A stretch of DNA of 64,000 bases from Anaspis maculata (GCA_949128115.1 OX421967.1:2470070-2534069); one strand, 5' to 3'; positions 20,868 through 32,035 are shown, counted from the first letter of the stretch. Numbers and translations: made by a program. Notes: generated by a model not told the origin, from the letters alone.

Positions 20868-21061
20868 TGAGAACCCATTGCAATCATTTCCATTTCAAGT
20901 AAATATAGATTTGTGTAGTATTTTGTCAAACCTTCCACCCTTGATTATGTTATGTTAAGTTGTCAGTAAACTCTGCAAGAAATCTCCAAGCAAATCACAC
21001 ATTCAGTAGACAATAAAAACCGTGGGCAGAGAGAAATATATATGATTTTTTTTTCATTTTT

Positions 21062-21198
21062 ATTTTCAAGAGTCTAATCAAGACTCTTGATCTTGACAGC
21101 CCTACTCTTGTCTTGTCTAGAAATTTCAAGACAAGAGTTTCTAGAGGTCTTGTCTAAGTCTTGACGCCTTTTCAAGACAAGAGTCTAGAAAGTCTAAC
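21062..21198. repeat. Right subterminal CAAGACAAGAG array of the hAT element
   Basis: The same motif set as the left side: CAAGAGTCTA, CTCTTGTCTTGTCTAG, TTTCAAGACAAGAG. It mirrors the left array. Confidence 0.7.
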
Positions 21199-21223
21199 TC
21201 TAGACGGCAACACTAATCATTGT

Positions 21224-21449
21224 GTCAGAACAAAACTTGAATAGTCGGAGAGGGCACAGCTGTTTCAAACTTGGTATTGCAAAGTTTATGGTTTTTTTTC
21301 TTGGTTTCCAAAAGCATGCAGACAAAATATCTGGGGCTTTTTCTCAAGAAAGTTCTCGGTTTCCAAAACCAGACAGCTTTGGATTCCTTTGTCAATTTCA
21401 GATCTGTTTCGACTGGTCGGTAGTCCTGTTTTTTAGCTGAAGTAGTAGA
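21224..21449. other. Flank shared with 15530-15610
   Basis: See the duplicated flank of the integrase array. Otherwise nothing recognised. Confidence 0.4.
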
Positions 21450-22010
21450 AGCAATGTGGCCAATTCTCGTCTATTTTACAATTCCGTCTATCAAAATCAA
21501 GGATGCGATTCCATTCATGGGCTCGGCGAATTTGACCTTGAGGCTGATAGTGCTAGGCACGATGGAATCTGGACTATTTTTGTTTGTGGTCCTGCAATGC
21601 GCAAACTAAAATATTCAGATATCGCTTCGCAAATTTCGCTTTCAATCGATTTTCTTTGGTGCCCTCTTGAAGGTGTTGACAAATATTTCGGCTTGGCCAT
21701 TAGATTGAGGGTGGTATGGAGCCGTGCATTGGATAGCACGCTACAAGCCAAAATCCAGGAAGATTTCACTCGAGGACTGCATTTCATCATTGCTTTTGCC
21801 TCACTGGTAGCCCAAAACAAGCAAAAATTCTTTCCAAGGTGTATATCGTATGCAAAGCTGTAGTGATTGCTTTGTAACGAATCTCCTGTCATTTTGAGTA
21901 TGCAGCTTACAAAACTATTGACGTGTTTCTGTCCATGGGCCTGGCGAATGTTCTTCTGAGATTTGCCGTTGCTCATGCGCAGTTGTCACATCCTTGTGTG
22001 GAATATTGAA
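21450..22010 (-). pseudogene. Integrase fragment E with an array-type junction
   Basis: A minus-strand gypsy integrase remnant, strongly decayed. Near 21600 the C-terminal block (TTNKNSPDS) is followed immediately by an N-terminal block (TISLKVKFAEPMNG). This is the same head-to-tail junction as in the array at 15650-16760, so at least one and a half units are present here. The frame open from 21976 to 21515 mixes frames of the original protein. Confidence 0.6.
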
Positions 22011-22145
22011 TGCCCCTGTTCAATCCAGAAAACGTAGTTTCGCAACAACGCCTTAAATTTTTTTTGCTCTTGGTGCCCTCTGTGCAACTGACGTAGTACT
22101 TCAACGCGGAACAGTTCTCATCTTCTCACTGTAGCTGTTCAGTTC

Positions 22146-22325
22146 CATTTTTTTGTACTCTGGTTCTTATTTCATTTCCTTCTAGTACTCGGCGTTTTCT
22201 CTGCTTCTTGCTTTTGTGGTCTGGCTCTGATCGTTTCTCTCTTCTTGTACTCGGCGTCTTTCGCGTTCTCTCCATCCTCTATCTCTGATCTTTTTTTTTT
22301 ATTTGGCGTAGTTACCTCTTTTTTT
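22146..22325. repeat. CT-rich satellite fragment, plus orientation
   Basis: GTACTCTGGTTC, TGTACTCGGCGTC and TCTGGCTCTGATC monomers, the same family as 52995-55262. Confidence 0.75.
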
Positions 22326-22555
22326 TCCTATACAGGTGTCTAGTGCTAGCAAATAGAGCATCAGAAAAGAATGAGACTTTTATCCTGAGCTTTCCCTCAA
22401 AAACGACTGCTAAGAGAAATACAGCCCTTCAAAGTTTCAATTAGATATCGTTTTTTGCGGAACTTTGAACCGTATAACCGATTTTGCTCAAACTCGAACC
22501 AAAGTTTATACCAAAATGAGTCTATTGAATAATGATAATGCGCTTTATGAAACTG
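22326..22555. other. Spacer between inverted satellite fragments
   Basis: No gene or repeat recognised. Confidence 0.4.
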
Positions 22556-22806
22556 CAAAGTGGAGAAGGATCAGAGGAGAACAAAAAAGACTGTGCGCAG
22601 ACTGGAAGAAAATAATGCTGAGTGCAAAATGAATGAGGATGAAATGGATGTTGAGAACAAGAAGCAAAGGAGACCAGATCCAGAGTATGGAGGACAAGAA
22701 AAATAAAAAAGACGCTGAGTAAAAAAGGAGGAAATTATAAGAGCCATAGTATAGAGAGCAAGAGAAAGAAAAAGACGCCGAGTACAAGAAGAAAAAAAAC
22801 AGAGTA
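22556..22806 (-). repeat. CT-rich satellite fragment, inverted
   Basis: The minus strand carries the same CTCTGGATCTGG / TACTCGGCGTC monomers as 22146-22325, so the two fragments face each other across 230 bp. The 90-aa Phe/Ser-rich minus frame (22545-22817) is a by-product of the pyrimidine-rich strand. Confidence 0.75.
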
Positions 22807-22984
22807 GATGTGAACATTTTAAAATCTTGTCAGATTGTTGACAACGACCTGGTTCGATACTTTCTTGGCAACAACTTGGTTCAATACCAGGAGCTGTTTA
22901 CTGGATTTGACTCATTTTCTGTGCTCAAATAACTGGCATTGGTCAGAAAAAAACTTATTCAACAGCGTGTGAGGTCAACACTGT
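22807..22984. other. Unassigned sequence
   Basis: Nothing recognised apart from its position beside the dispersed repeat. Confidence 0.35.
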
Positions 22985-23038
22985 CGATTTTTTGGTAGAA
23001 ACCGCATACAAACTCTATTTATTCACAAGTGAGAGGTA
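22985..23038 (+). repeat. Left half of dispersed repeat split by insertion
   Basis: TTTTTTGGTAGAAACCGC and TTTATTCACAAGTGAGAG match the minus strand of 6286-6386. The match stops where the 9-bp target duplication begins. Confidence 0.7.
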
Positions 23039-23047
23039 TTTCCAGAA

Positions 23048-23165
23048 GGAAGTGCCTCCGTAGCCGGCCCCGGCTTCATGTATTGTAGCCGGAGCCGGCT
23101 ATTTGCATGGTAACCGGCACTGCCGGCCATCCGTATCGTAGCCGGCACCAAGTGGGTGACATAAT
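23048..23165 (+). repeat. Left terminal inverted repeat, expanded TAGCCGGC units
   Basis: The terminus contains repeated GTAGCCGG(C/A)(C/G)CC motifs. Compared with the right end it has an extra GGTAACCGGCACTGCCGG-type unit, so this arm has expanded by tandem gain. Confidence 0.85.
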
Positions 23166-23925
23166 GCACGTTGCCGGCTTTTCGTTTCGTACCAGGCCTA
23201 TTTCTTTGCTAGCCGGCAGTGACAAGCTTTGTTTGTTCACCTATTACAACAGTGTCTTTTCGGTCTTAGAAATACTCCAATATCCACGGTAATCATAATC
23301 AAGGAAACAAACCACTGTATTCGATGAATTACGCCGTCCTAACTTTGCGCCTCCACACATAGGGGTATTTGATACAAAAAGCTGGCCAAAAATGTTAAAA
23401 AAAATTCAAGCCTATAACGTATCTAACATTATTTTCTTGTCGTGGAATATATAATGCATTATAAAACAGCTTTATCTGATGTTTTTTCACAATTCTCCAT
23501 TGCGTTAGGTTGATCTGAAGTAAGTCAATTTTTGCTACGTTATTTTCGTTCTCGCTGAGCAACAAAAAAGACCATATTTACGTGCTTGCTGACGGGTGCT
23601 TAACGGGCGCAGTGGACATTTTTTGAAATGGATATTGAGAATTGAGGTAAGCACTTGATTTTAAAAAGAAAATCATGTCTTTGAGATTATTATTTGTACT
23701 AAGTATGAGCCGCTTAAGTGATGGTCTCCAAAAAATACTAGTTCATAAATTTTGTTCGAGAAAAATATCATATAAGTTGAGAGTAGGGCAATGTAGGGCA
23801 CCAATTCTAGAGTCACAATATAATAACGTTCCATGACTAGACTTTGATGAACAAAAAACTTCCGCCTCTTTCCGCCATTTTGTTTTTTGATTTTTTGCAT
23901 CCTTGCTCTACGCGAAAGGGATACC
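23166..23925. other. Interior of 6.8-kb element, unassigned
   Basis: AT-rich sequence with no protein-coding signature. The minus frame at 23673-24089 overlaps the palindrome arm and is judged incidental. Confidence 0.4.
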
Positions 23926-24625
23926 CCCGTAAAAAACTTTCTTTTCATGGTAATTCCAAAATAAAAAGACTTTTCTTGAACAATTTTGTCCGTAGTTTCT
24001 GAATATGTCAAATTCAATTTTCTATTCAGTGGCATATACAGGGTGTCGCAATTTTTTTTAATTTTTTTTCCAAACACCTTGTATTTCATTACAACAATCG
24101 ATGCACATTGTTATTCTGATTACAAAAATGTATGACACTTCTAAATTTTTTTGTGAAAAAAAATTGAAAACTTTACAATGTTATCTCAAAAAACATTTTT
24201 TTTCTGATGGATTCATTTTATAATGATTCAGATATGTACAGATATGATGTATTTTATTTAGTCATTTCATGTCATTACATGTCATTAAGAAGTAAAACAA
24301 AATATTCTGGACATATCTGAATTTTGAAATGAATTCATCATTCTCAAAAAGAATATTTTTAGAAACGCCATTGTGATTCAAATTTCGCTCGGTAAATGTT
24401 GGAAGTGTCAGGCATTTTTGTAATCAGGATAATAATGTGAATCGATTATGGTGATGAAACATATAGGGTGTTTTGAAAAAATGCAAAAATATTGCAACAC
24501 CCTGTATGTAACACGAAATGGAAAATTATATTTGACATACTCAGAAACTACGGAAAAAATTGTTCCAAGAAAGTTTATTTCTTTTTTGAATTATCGTGAA
24601 GAGGAAATTTTTTATATTCTACCTG
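23926..24625. repeat. 690-bp palindrome with ACACCCTGTAT arms
   Basis: Two inverted arms of about 340 bp meet near 24275. The right arm has AGGGTGTTTTG, TTGCAACACCCTGTATG, then TTGACATACTCAGAAACTAC. The left arm carries the inverse of each. The arms translate into similar peptides (SETTDKIVQ and SETTEKIVP), but the similarity is just as high at the DNA level, so I do not call a gene. Confidence 0.75.
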
Positions 24626-24689
24626 TACTTTGTGTGAATCGACCAAAATTGTAGAATTTATATTCTATGATCTTTTTTCCAGATTTTGC

Positions 24690-25125
24690 GGAATATGTCT
24701 AAGAAATGTTCAGTACAGAGCTCTTTGGCTATGTCAAAGAGTGTCATCCCCAGTGTTATCTTACGATTATTCGCCAAAATTGATTGATTTAAATTTTCTT
24801 TGAAAATCGACGGCGAGTTGAAAAACTTGTTTCGATCATTTAGATGAAAGTAATATGTATTCGTGTTTTTTAATCCATTGTCACAAGTTAGTAGTCAAGA
24901 TCAAAATGTGCATCAATTGTGAAAATATTTTACAGGGTGTTTTAAAAAGTTGACAGAAAATTGCGACACCCTGTATATGGTGACAGTTGAATAATTATGG
25001 CCAACATATTTGAATTCCACGGGAAAAATTCTCTAGGAATGGTTTTTGGTTTTCTAAATTATTGCTACGAGGAAGCTTCTAGCAAAGCGGTGACATTCTT
25101 AGGTGAACCGTGAACACCCTGTATC
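24690..25125. repeat. Third copy of the ACACCCTGTAT arm
   Basis: ACAGGGTGTTTTAAAAAG, TTGCGACACCCTGTATATG and CAACATATTTGAATTCCACG repeat the right-arm order in direct orientation. The copy ends at a further ACACCCTGTAT near 25110-25122. Confidence 0.65.
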
Positions 25126-25475
25126 CACGTCACAATAAAAATTGATAATTTACCTTGAAATATGTTGAAATACCTCTAACCATAAATTCTTAGCCACTTT
25201 TGGTCAAATCCAGTGATCAAAATATTTTTGGCCAGCTTTTTATATCATATACCTCTATGTGCTCCAGTCCGATATTAAGCCGTGAGAAATCATCATGTCA
25301 AAAACTTAAATTCATGGAAATTTGTGATTTCTTTCAGGAGATAGAGCAATTACAATTCGACCTAACTTTGCGGCTGTTCCACTTCATTTCGCTCTTTGAA
25401 ATACAAAATAGACACAGGATGTACACGTCGACAACTCAGCCATTTCCAACCAAAATCGAACAAGTTTGAGCAAAA
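25126..25475. other. Unassigned sequence before the satellite
   Basis: A plus frame at 25200-25469 has no recognisable domain. Otherwise nothing seen. Confidence 0.35.
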
Positions 25476-28400
25476 TATGCTTCTTGGCAACAATTCAGCA
25501 TAGCTTGATGAAAATTTGAAGAAATGTTTTGAATTTGAAGAAATTCAGCAAGCTTCAGCTGGAGCTAAGCAATTCGCAATAACAATTTACTAATTGTCAA
25601 GAAGACTTTGAAACGTTCCAGCAATTTCTAGCTACAATTTAACAATTCTAAATGAAAATTTAGTTGGTATGTACAAAAATTCAGCAATGCCTAGATACAG
25701 TTTAGTACTTTTCAACCAAAAGTAGCAAAGCTTCGGCAAAATTGAAAAATGATCATAAACAATTGACCATTTATTTTCAATCCATCGATTTTGCAGCAAC
25801 TTTCAGTGAAATTCAGCATTTTGCGGCAATTTTAAGCAACAGTTTACCGATTTTTAACCAACGATTCAGCAAGTTTCAGCGATATTCAACAAAATTAATC
25901 AGATTCTAGCAACAATTCATCAAATTCCGCTTATGAGTTAGCAAGTTTCAGCAAATAATGAACAACTTTCAGCACCACTCGAACAATGAGACAAAAGCAA
26001 CAAACAAAAAAGTTTTCGGTGTTAATCACAAATGTGAACAAATTTAGCAAAAACTCAGCAAGTTTGCAGGAATGTAGCAATTTTCAACATAAATTTGGTA
26101 TGTTTCAGGAAAGATTTAGCAAGTTCCTGCAGCAATTTAGCAAATTTTTAAGAAAATTGTAGCATTTCTGAACAAAAAATTCAGATGTTTCAACTGGAAT
26201 TCAGCTACATTTATACCTGGCAGTTTTCGGCAATTTTCAATAGAAATTTTTCAGGTAAATTCAGCAATTGTCCAGCAAAAATGTGGTAGTTTCAGTTGAC
26301 CAATTCCCAGCAAGCAACCAACAATTTCCAGCCCAGTTGAGCAGTGCAACAAAGCAACAAACAAAAATGTTTCAATTTGTATCACAAATGAAGAAAAACT
26401 CAGCGAAAATGTAGCAAGCTTCAGCAGAAGTTCAGCAAGTCAATCAGCCATTCAGCAACTTTTCAGAAAAACATAGTTCCCAACAAAATCTATTGTTTTC
26501 AACCAAACTTCAGCAAGCTTTAAAAAGTAATTCAACAATTTTGAGCTGAATTCAGCAATTTTTGACGAGGGATTGGCAACTTTTTGCACAATTCAACAAT
26601 TTTTAGCAAAATTCAGCAGTTTCAAAGTTGACCAACTTTTAGCACAATTCAGCTGTTAGCAAAAAAATAGCAATGTTAATCAGAACTGGCCAAGCTCTAT
26701 CGTGAATTGGGCAGATTTAAACTGATATTTAGCAACTTGTCACGAAAATATAGCAATTTTAAGCAATACTTAAGCAAATTTTAGCAAACTAGAGCGATTT
26801 TCAGCAACATTTCAACAATCTTTAATCAAAATTCAGCGAATCTGAGCAAATTTTAGCGGTTTCCAGAAGAATGCAGCAATTTTCCAGCTCAAATGTAGCA
26901 AGTTCAAGTTTTTGCAAGTTATAGCATCAATGTAGCATATTTCGACATGAATTTAGCATGTCCTAGCAAAGATTCAGCAGGCAGCATGGAAACATTAGCA
27001 ATTTTCAGGAACAATTCAGCCATTTCGAATAAACTTTCAGTTAGAAAGTTTCAACAACAATTGAGCGGATTTTAAACAAAATCTAGGAATTTTGAACAAA
27101 AACTTAGTTATTTCAACTGGAATTTTGCAAGATTCATATATTCGTTCCAGCAGTTCTGGAAACTGATCCGTTCGTATCAGTTTCCAGCAATTTTGAATAG
27201 AAAATTGATAAGCTACATAAAAAATCCAGCAATATTTCAAGGAAAACGCAATGCTAAACAAGAGTATATCATTCTGATTTGAAACCAAAATTCAACCAAG
27301 CAAATTGCAACAATTTTTATCAAAATTTTGCAATTTTCGATAACTTATTGGCAAGTTTTTGCAAGATTTACCAATCAATGTTTAGCAAAATTCAGCAATC
27401 TCAAACCAGAGCTTGGCCAAGTTCCAGCACAATCCAGCCTTTGACAACAAAGTGGCAATATAATAAAAATTCAGCAAGCTTTATCATCAATTCAGCAAGT
27501 TTGAGTGGATATTTAGCGACTTCTTACAAAGCTGTAGCACTTTTAAGCGATAGTTTCGCAAGTTTGACAAAATTGAGAGATTTTCACCGAATATTCAACC
27601 ATTTTCAATCAAAGTTTAGTGAAGCTGAGCAAATCTCAGCAATTTCCAGAAAAATTCCGCAATTTTTTAGCACAGATGGACCAATTTTCAGCTTTGCAAG
27701 TTCCAGTGAACGATTAACAATTTCCAGTACACTTGATCAATGCGGTTTAAGCAACAAACAAAAATTTGACAACTTTCATCTGAAATGTGAAACTTTTTAG
27801 CAACACTGTAGCAAGTTTTAGCGAAAGTTTGGCAAGCTTCAGCACCAATTTATCGATTTTCTTTATAAGTTTAGTATGTTTTAGCAAAGATTCAGCAAGC
27901 TTCAGCGAATTTCACTAATTTCCAGCAAAACTCAGCAGATTTAAACTAAAAGTTGGCCGGTATCATCACAATCCAATTATTGTAACAAAGTAGCAATTTT
28001 GGTCAAAGTTTAGCAAGCTTTTTTATCAATTCAGTAATTTTGAGTGAATATTGAGCCATTTCTAGCAAGAATATAGCAAGTTTCAGCCACATTCCAGCAA
28101 GTTTAAGCGAAACTGAGCAATTTTCATCAACAATTCCAAATTTTCAATGAAAATTGAGCGAATCCGAGCAAATCTCAGTTCAATTCAGAATAAATTCAGC
28201 AATTTTTCAGCACAAATGTAACAAGTTTCAGTTCAACAAGTTCCAGAAAACAATCAACAATTTTCAGCATACTTGAGCAGTGCAACAGAAGCAGGGAACA
28301 AAAATTTGTTAATTTTCAACACAAATGTGGAGAATTTCGGCAAAAGTGTAGCAAGTTTCAGTAAAATCTCAGCAAGTTCGCATTAAAGTAGCAATTTTCA

Positions 28401-29620
28401 ATACAAATCCAGCGTGTGTTTCAGCAAAGATTCAGCAAGTTGCAAAACATCAACAATTTTGTGCAACCATTTAGCAATCTTGAATGAACGTTCAAGAAGT
28501 TCCATCAAAAATTCAGCGATTTTCCAAGAAAATGTAATTCTAAACCACGATATATCATTTGGAACCAGAATTCAGCAAGTTCCAGCATATTTCAACAGAT
28601 TTTCAGAATAATTCAGCAATTTTCTATGAGTTTCTGCAAGATTCAACAATTTTCAGCAAAATTCAGCAATTTTAAAGCAAACATTGGCCAAGTTTCACCA
28701 CAATCCAGCAGTTGGGAACAAAGTAGCTATGTTAATCACAGTTTAGCAAAGTTTGTCATCAATTTATCAATTTTTAGCAAATATTGAGCAAATTCCAGCA
28801 AAAATGTAGCAAGTTTTGTGAAAACTTGAGCAAATTTTGGCGAATTGAGCAATTTTCAGCAACAATTCCACAATTACCAATCAAAGTCAGCGAATTTGTG
28901 CAAATTTCAATAATTTTCGGGAGAATCCAGCAATTTTCAACCAAAATGCACCTTGCAGCAAAAACTCAGCAAGTTTTGATAAAATTCAGAAACTTCCAGC
29001 AACAACAAATTGAAAACGATTTTCTGAAATACTTCACGTGTTCACCAAAAGCGGCAGTTTTTAACTGGAATGTGGCGATTTACGGTAATAACAACAATAA
29101 TTTAAGCAATTTTCAGAATAAAATTCTCGAATTACAAAAATTTGGCAATCATGTTGTAAGCAAAAATTTATCACGTTCCGGGGAAGACTTGGCAAGTTTC
29201 AGCATAACGTGGAATTCAGCAATTTTGAACAAACATTCGGCAGCATTCAGCTACAATGGAGCAAAAGACAACAACACTGATGAGCCCCCAGTAAAGGCGA
29301 AACACGTGTCTGTGCAGTTTCGGTTCGACCGACTCATGTTGTGGTAGTCGAAGAGCTTTGTTTCACAATGTAGCAAGTTTTAGCAAACCATTAGCAATTT
29401 TCGGCCACAGTTTAGCAATTTTGGATGATACTTCAATGAGTTTCAGCTGCGATGCAGGAAGTCTTCAGCCAAGATTCAGCAAGTTTCAGCTACAATTCAC
29501 CAATTCTAAACAAAATTTCAGAATTTTGACAAAAATTTAGCAAGTGTTGGCAAAAATCTGGCCAGTTTTAATCAAAAATCTGAGAAATCAGCCATTTATC
29601 ACAAAATGTAGCATGTGGAA
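25476..29620. repeat. TTCAGCAA satellite block 1
   Basis: Over 4 kb of degenerate units of about 18-20 bp built on TTCAGCAANTTT and TTTAGCAAAA. A longer structure is overlaid: AGCAACAAACAAAAA-type phrases recur near 25997, 26355, 27758 and 28287, each followed by CACAAATG or a close variant. Plus-strand open frames (27279-27800, 28784-29347) are stop-free only because the repeat lacks stops in one frame. They are Gln/Phe/Ser-rich with no domain. Confidence 0.9.
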
Positions 29621-29784
29621 ATACATCCTGTAGGTCCCTACAACGTGACGTAGCTACACTTGGCAGCAAAAATGGCGCTCCCGTGATTTATGAGTAAGAT
29701 GACTATTTGCTCGGCCTACTTTACCGTAGTAGGTGGTAGCAGTAGAAGTATCATATTATATCTCTGCATGACGCACTGTCACTT
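29621..29784. other. Unique spacer before the right terminus
   Basis: Non-repetitive. Nothing recognised. Confidence 0.4.
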
Positions 29785-29858
29785 GGTGCCGGCTACCTTA
29801 CAAATAGCCGGCTCCGGCTACAATACATGGAACCGGGGCCGGCTACGGAGGCACTTCC
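29785..29858 (-). repeat. Right terminal inverted repeat
   Basis: Inverse of the left terminus with only a few mismatches in the outer 60 bp (for example GGTTCC in place of GGCTTC). It ends in GGCTACGGAGGCACTTCC. Confidence 0.9.
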
Positions 29859-29867
29859 TTTCCAGAA

Positions 29868-29905
29868 CATTCATGGACAAATACTCAAGCATCAGCGCAG
29901 GTTTT
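29868..29905 (+). repeat. Right half of dispersed repeat split by insertion
   Basis: CATTCATGGACAAATACTCAA continues the dispersed repeat whose left half ends at 23038; the joined version is at 6286-6386 (minus). Confidence 0.65.
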
Positions 29906-30019
29906 GAGTGTTGAAGCATTGGCGAACTTTCTAGGTTGTATCCAGTTACATTTTCGAGGTTGTTCTCTTGTCAGGCTCCGCAACAATGTGGTGTCAGAAG
30001 TTAGAAATGAGTCTTGTTA

Positions 30020-30142
30020 TCGTGTGATCAATTGAATCCCTGATTCAATGCAGGCTGTGGCCTGATCGAAATCAAAGGTGCGAAGTCGCATTTGGCTAGG
30101 GCACAGCCTGCCTAAACTGCGGAAATTTAATTGATCACACGA
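30020..30142. repeat. 123-bp hairpin repeat, copy 2
   Basis: The outer arms are TCGTGTGATCAATT and AATTGATCACACGA, and the inner arms CAGGCTGTG and CACAGCCTG. Length and layout match copy 1 at 20744-20867, and the central part (GGCTAGGGCACAGCC versus CGCCAGGGCACAGCC) is conserved. Confidence 0.75.
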
Positions 30143-30823
30143 CAGATATTTTTCTATCGAAGCAATCATTCACAAAGTCTGAATATTCTTCTAGTCTGCG
30201 TGATTCATGAGAAATGTTACTGCATCCATGACTAAAAACAAATGCTTAATGTCATAAGCGTATTTATGATAATCAGTCAGCTATAGGGTATCGACCACGG
30301 TGCCATCAAACAGTCAATTACGAATAATTCATGCCGTCGTCCGTCTGGGAATGTAAATTTATCAGGATTCACATGTCAGCATCCTCATCCCGATAAACTT
30401 GGGAATCGGCTGGCTTCAGTCTTGAGCATTCAATCAATAACGAGGTGATGAAACAGCGGCAGTTTAACGTTCCCCACGTATGGCCTAGGAGAGCCTGCAC
30501 ACCTCCTTCACGCGAGAAGCACCATCGTCAAAATCAAGCGATAATTATGATTCGATTCCGCAAGCGGCCTCTCCCACGTGGATTCCAAAAAATACATATA
30601 AACCACATTTTACGGGGATATATTTTCGCAAGTGCCAAATATAAGATATCCGCGACGGCGTTAAGAGAGAAACCAATGAATTTTTGATTTTCCTATTTCC
30701 AATTCGGTTTATCTTTCAATGATCTCTTGTGTTTGTGAATTTATAGAATCGCTTCTTGAATAGCTTCGTCCCCGGAGGAAATCATCGCTTGGACCGCGCA
30801 TCGATCTCGGCGAAGTTGAGTCG
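30143..30823. other. Unique sequence
   Basis: Non-repetitive, with scattered CpGs at 30330-30660. No gene recognised; the frame at 30445-30687 has no family likeness. Confidence 0.4.
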
Positions 30824-31069
30824 TTGCTGTTTTTATATGAGTCGATTAATTATCAGCAAAAACAAAATGTGAGAGAGATTTTTGAGATTTTTGGATTCTC
30901 TGACGCTAGCAAGAAAGTTTTCGGCTTTTGTATTTATGCAGTCTCTGGCTACTTGAATGGAAAACCTATCACATCTAATGAGTTCCAACAGTTGTGTGAC
31001 AACAACGCCATCCTCATCATGCACAAACAGAGAGTCAGAGGTGCAGCAGCATTTAGTCCAGTAAAATGA
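30824..31069 (+). pseudogene. Possible highly diverged gypsy integrase relic
   Basis: An 81-codon open frame whose middle reads GKPITSNEFQQLCDNNAI. This resembles the integrase block following the second catalytic Asp (NG.xFTSxEFxxFCxxNxI), preceded by REIFEIFG, which matches the helix before it. The diagnostic DNG is not kept. The frame ends inside the left arm of the neighbouring foldback. The match is weak and could be chance. Confidence 0.25.
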
Positions 31070-32035
31070 GGCGATTTTTAGGCCAAAGTTGGAACAAATT
31101 AGGGGCAGAATGAAAAAAATATGGCGATGTAGAGAATAAAAAACTGAATAAGAAAAACCAAAGTTTCATTTCCAGTCATCCCGGGAACCATGAAAAAAAA
31201 TGGAGAAGATGGAAAAACATGCACCGCGATCTTTCTTTTAAAGCGGTGAGAGAACGGTGAGAGATGTGTGAAAACTGTCAGGGATAAAGTTGTAGAGAAT
31301 CTAATAATCTACAAAAAAGTCCCTGGGAGGATATGTCTAACTTCTTCAGTTTAGCCGTTTATCGCAGTCAAAGTTGCGCGCCGGTCTAGTGAAGTGGAAA
31401 AACTGTCCGCGTGACTTTCCTTCTTAGATGCTGTGAGAACGATAAGAGATATCAAAAAATTGCAACCGACAAAGTTGTAGAGAATTGAATGCTCCACTAG
31501 AAAATTTTCAAGGCCAGTTATTATCTCTTCTGGTTCAGCCGTGAACCACGTCCGAAGTTGCGCGACAATCCTGTTGATGAAGTGGTTCTTCTGGAAAACT
31601 TACAAAAACCCTAGACTCGATGAAGAAACTATAACAATGTAGAGGATGAAAAACTGGATCCAAAAAACCAAAGTTTCATTTCACACCGTTTCGGGAAATC
31701 TAAGAAAAAAAAAAGAAAAAGTTCAAAATAGCGATTTGCACTCCCAGCTTCTTCATTGAATACTGAAATAAACGTAATAAATATGGAAAATCTGAACAAA
31801 CTAGCTTGTAGAGGATTAAATCATCTATAGAAAATGCCGTGATGACATGTATGCATCCTTGTCTACTTAGCTGCGGAGCGCTATCAAAGTTGGGGTACAT
31901 GACTAGTGACGCGTCGCATATGTGGTCAAACTGGCACGACATTGCGGTCATTGTTCAATTGATTATAAAACATGATTGAATGATTTGGAAAAATTGCGTG
32001 CTTTGTTGAACGTCTGGCAACTATTGTTGGAAATG
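31054..32035 (+). repeat. Left arm, with internal CTACAACTTTG-type modules
   Basis: Within the arm a module of about 95 bp recurs three times, near 31283, 31480 and 31800. Each starts AAAGTTGTAGAGAAT (or TAGCTTGTAGAGGAT) and ends near a GTCAAAGTTG(C/G)G-type phrase. A second module, AATGTAGAGGATGAAAAACTG and AACCAAAGTTTCATTTC, occurs near 31122 and 31634. So the arm is itself repetitive. Confidence 0.7.

Larger units (their letters stand above)
19081..21215. mobile_element. hAT-superfamily DNA transposon, non-autonomous, 2135 bp
   Basis: The ends are perfect 17-bp inverted repeats, TAGTGTTGCCGTCTAGA at 19081-19097 and its inverse at 21199-21215. They are flanked by an identical 8-bp direct duplication ATCATTGT (19073-19080 and 21216-21223). 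An 8-bp duplication and a TAGNGTTGCC-type terminus are typical of hAT elements. No hAT transposase motif is visible. Minus-strand frames at 19744-20028, 20039-20323 and 20358-20861 match nothing I know. The element must have been mobilised in trans. Confidence 0.92.
23048..29858. mobile_element. 6.8-kb inverted-repeat DNA transposon carrying satellite
   Basis: The ends GGAAGTGCCTCCGTAGCC and their exact inverse are followed inward by about 75 bp of nearly identical inverted sequence. A 9-bp duplication TTTCCAGAA flanks both ends (23039-23047, 29859-29867). Outside it, the halves of a dispersed repeat seen intact at 6286-6386 resume. GG-starting ends with a 9-bp duplication fit Mutator-like or Merlin elements; I cannot choose without a transposase. 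The interior is a foldback cluster (23.9-25.1 kb) and over 4 kb of satellite, with no transposase. Confidence 0.85.

Noticed and set aside
27279..29347. Long plus-strand frames (173 and 187 codons) in the TTCAGCAA satellite
   Set aside because: The repeat lacks stops in one frame; the peptides are low-complexity Gln/Phe/Ser with no family likeness.
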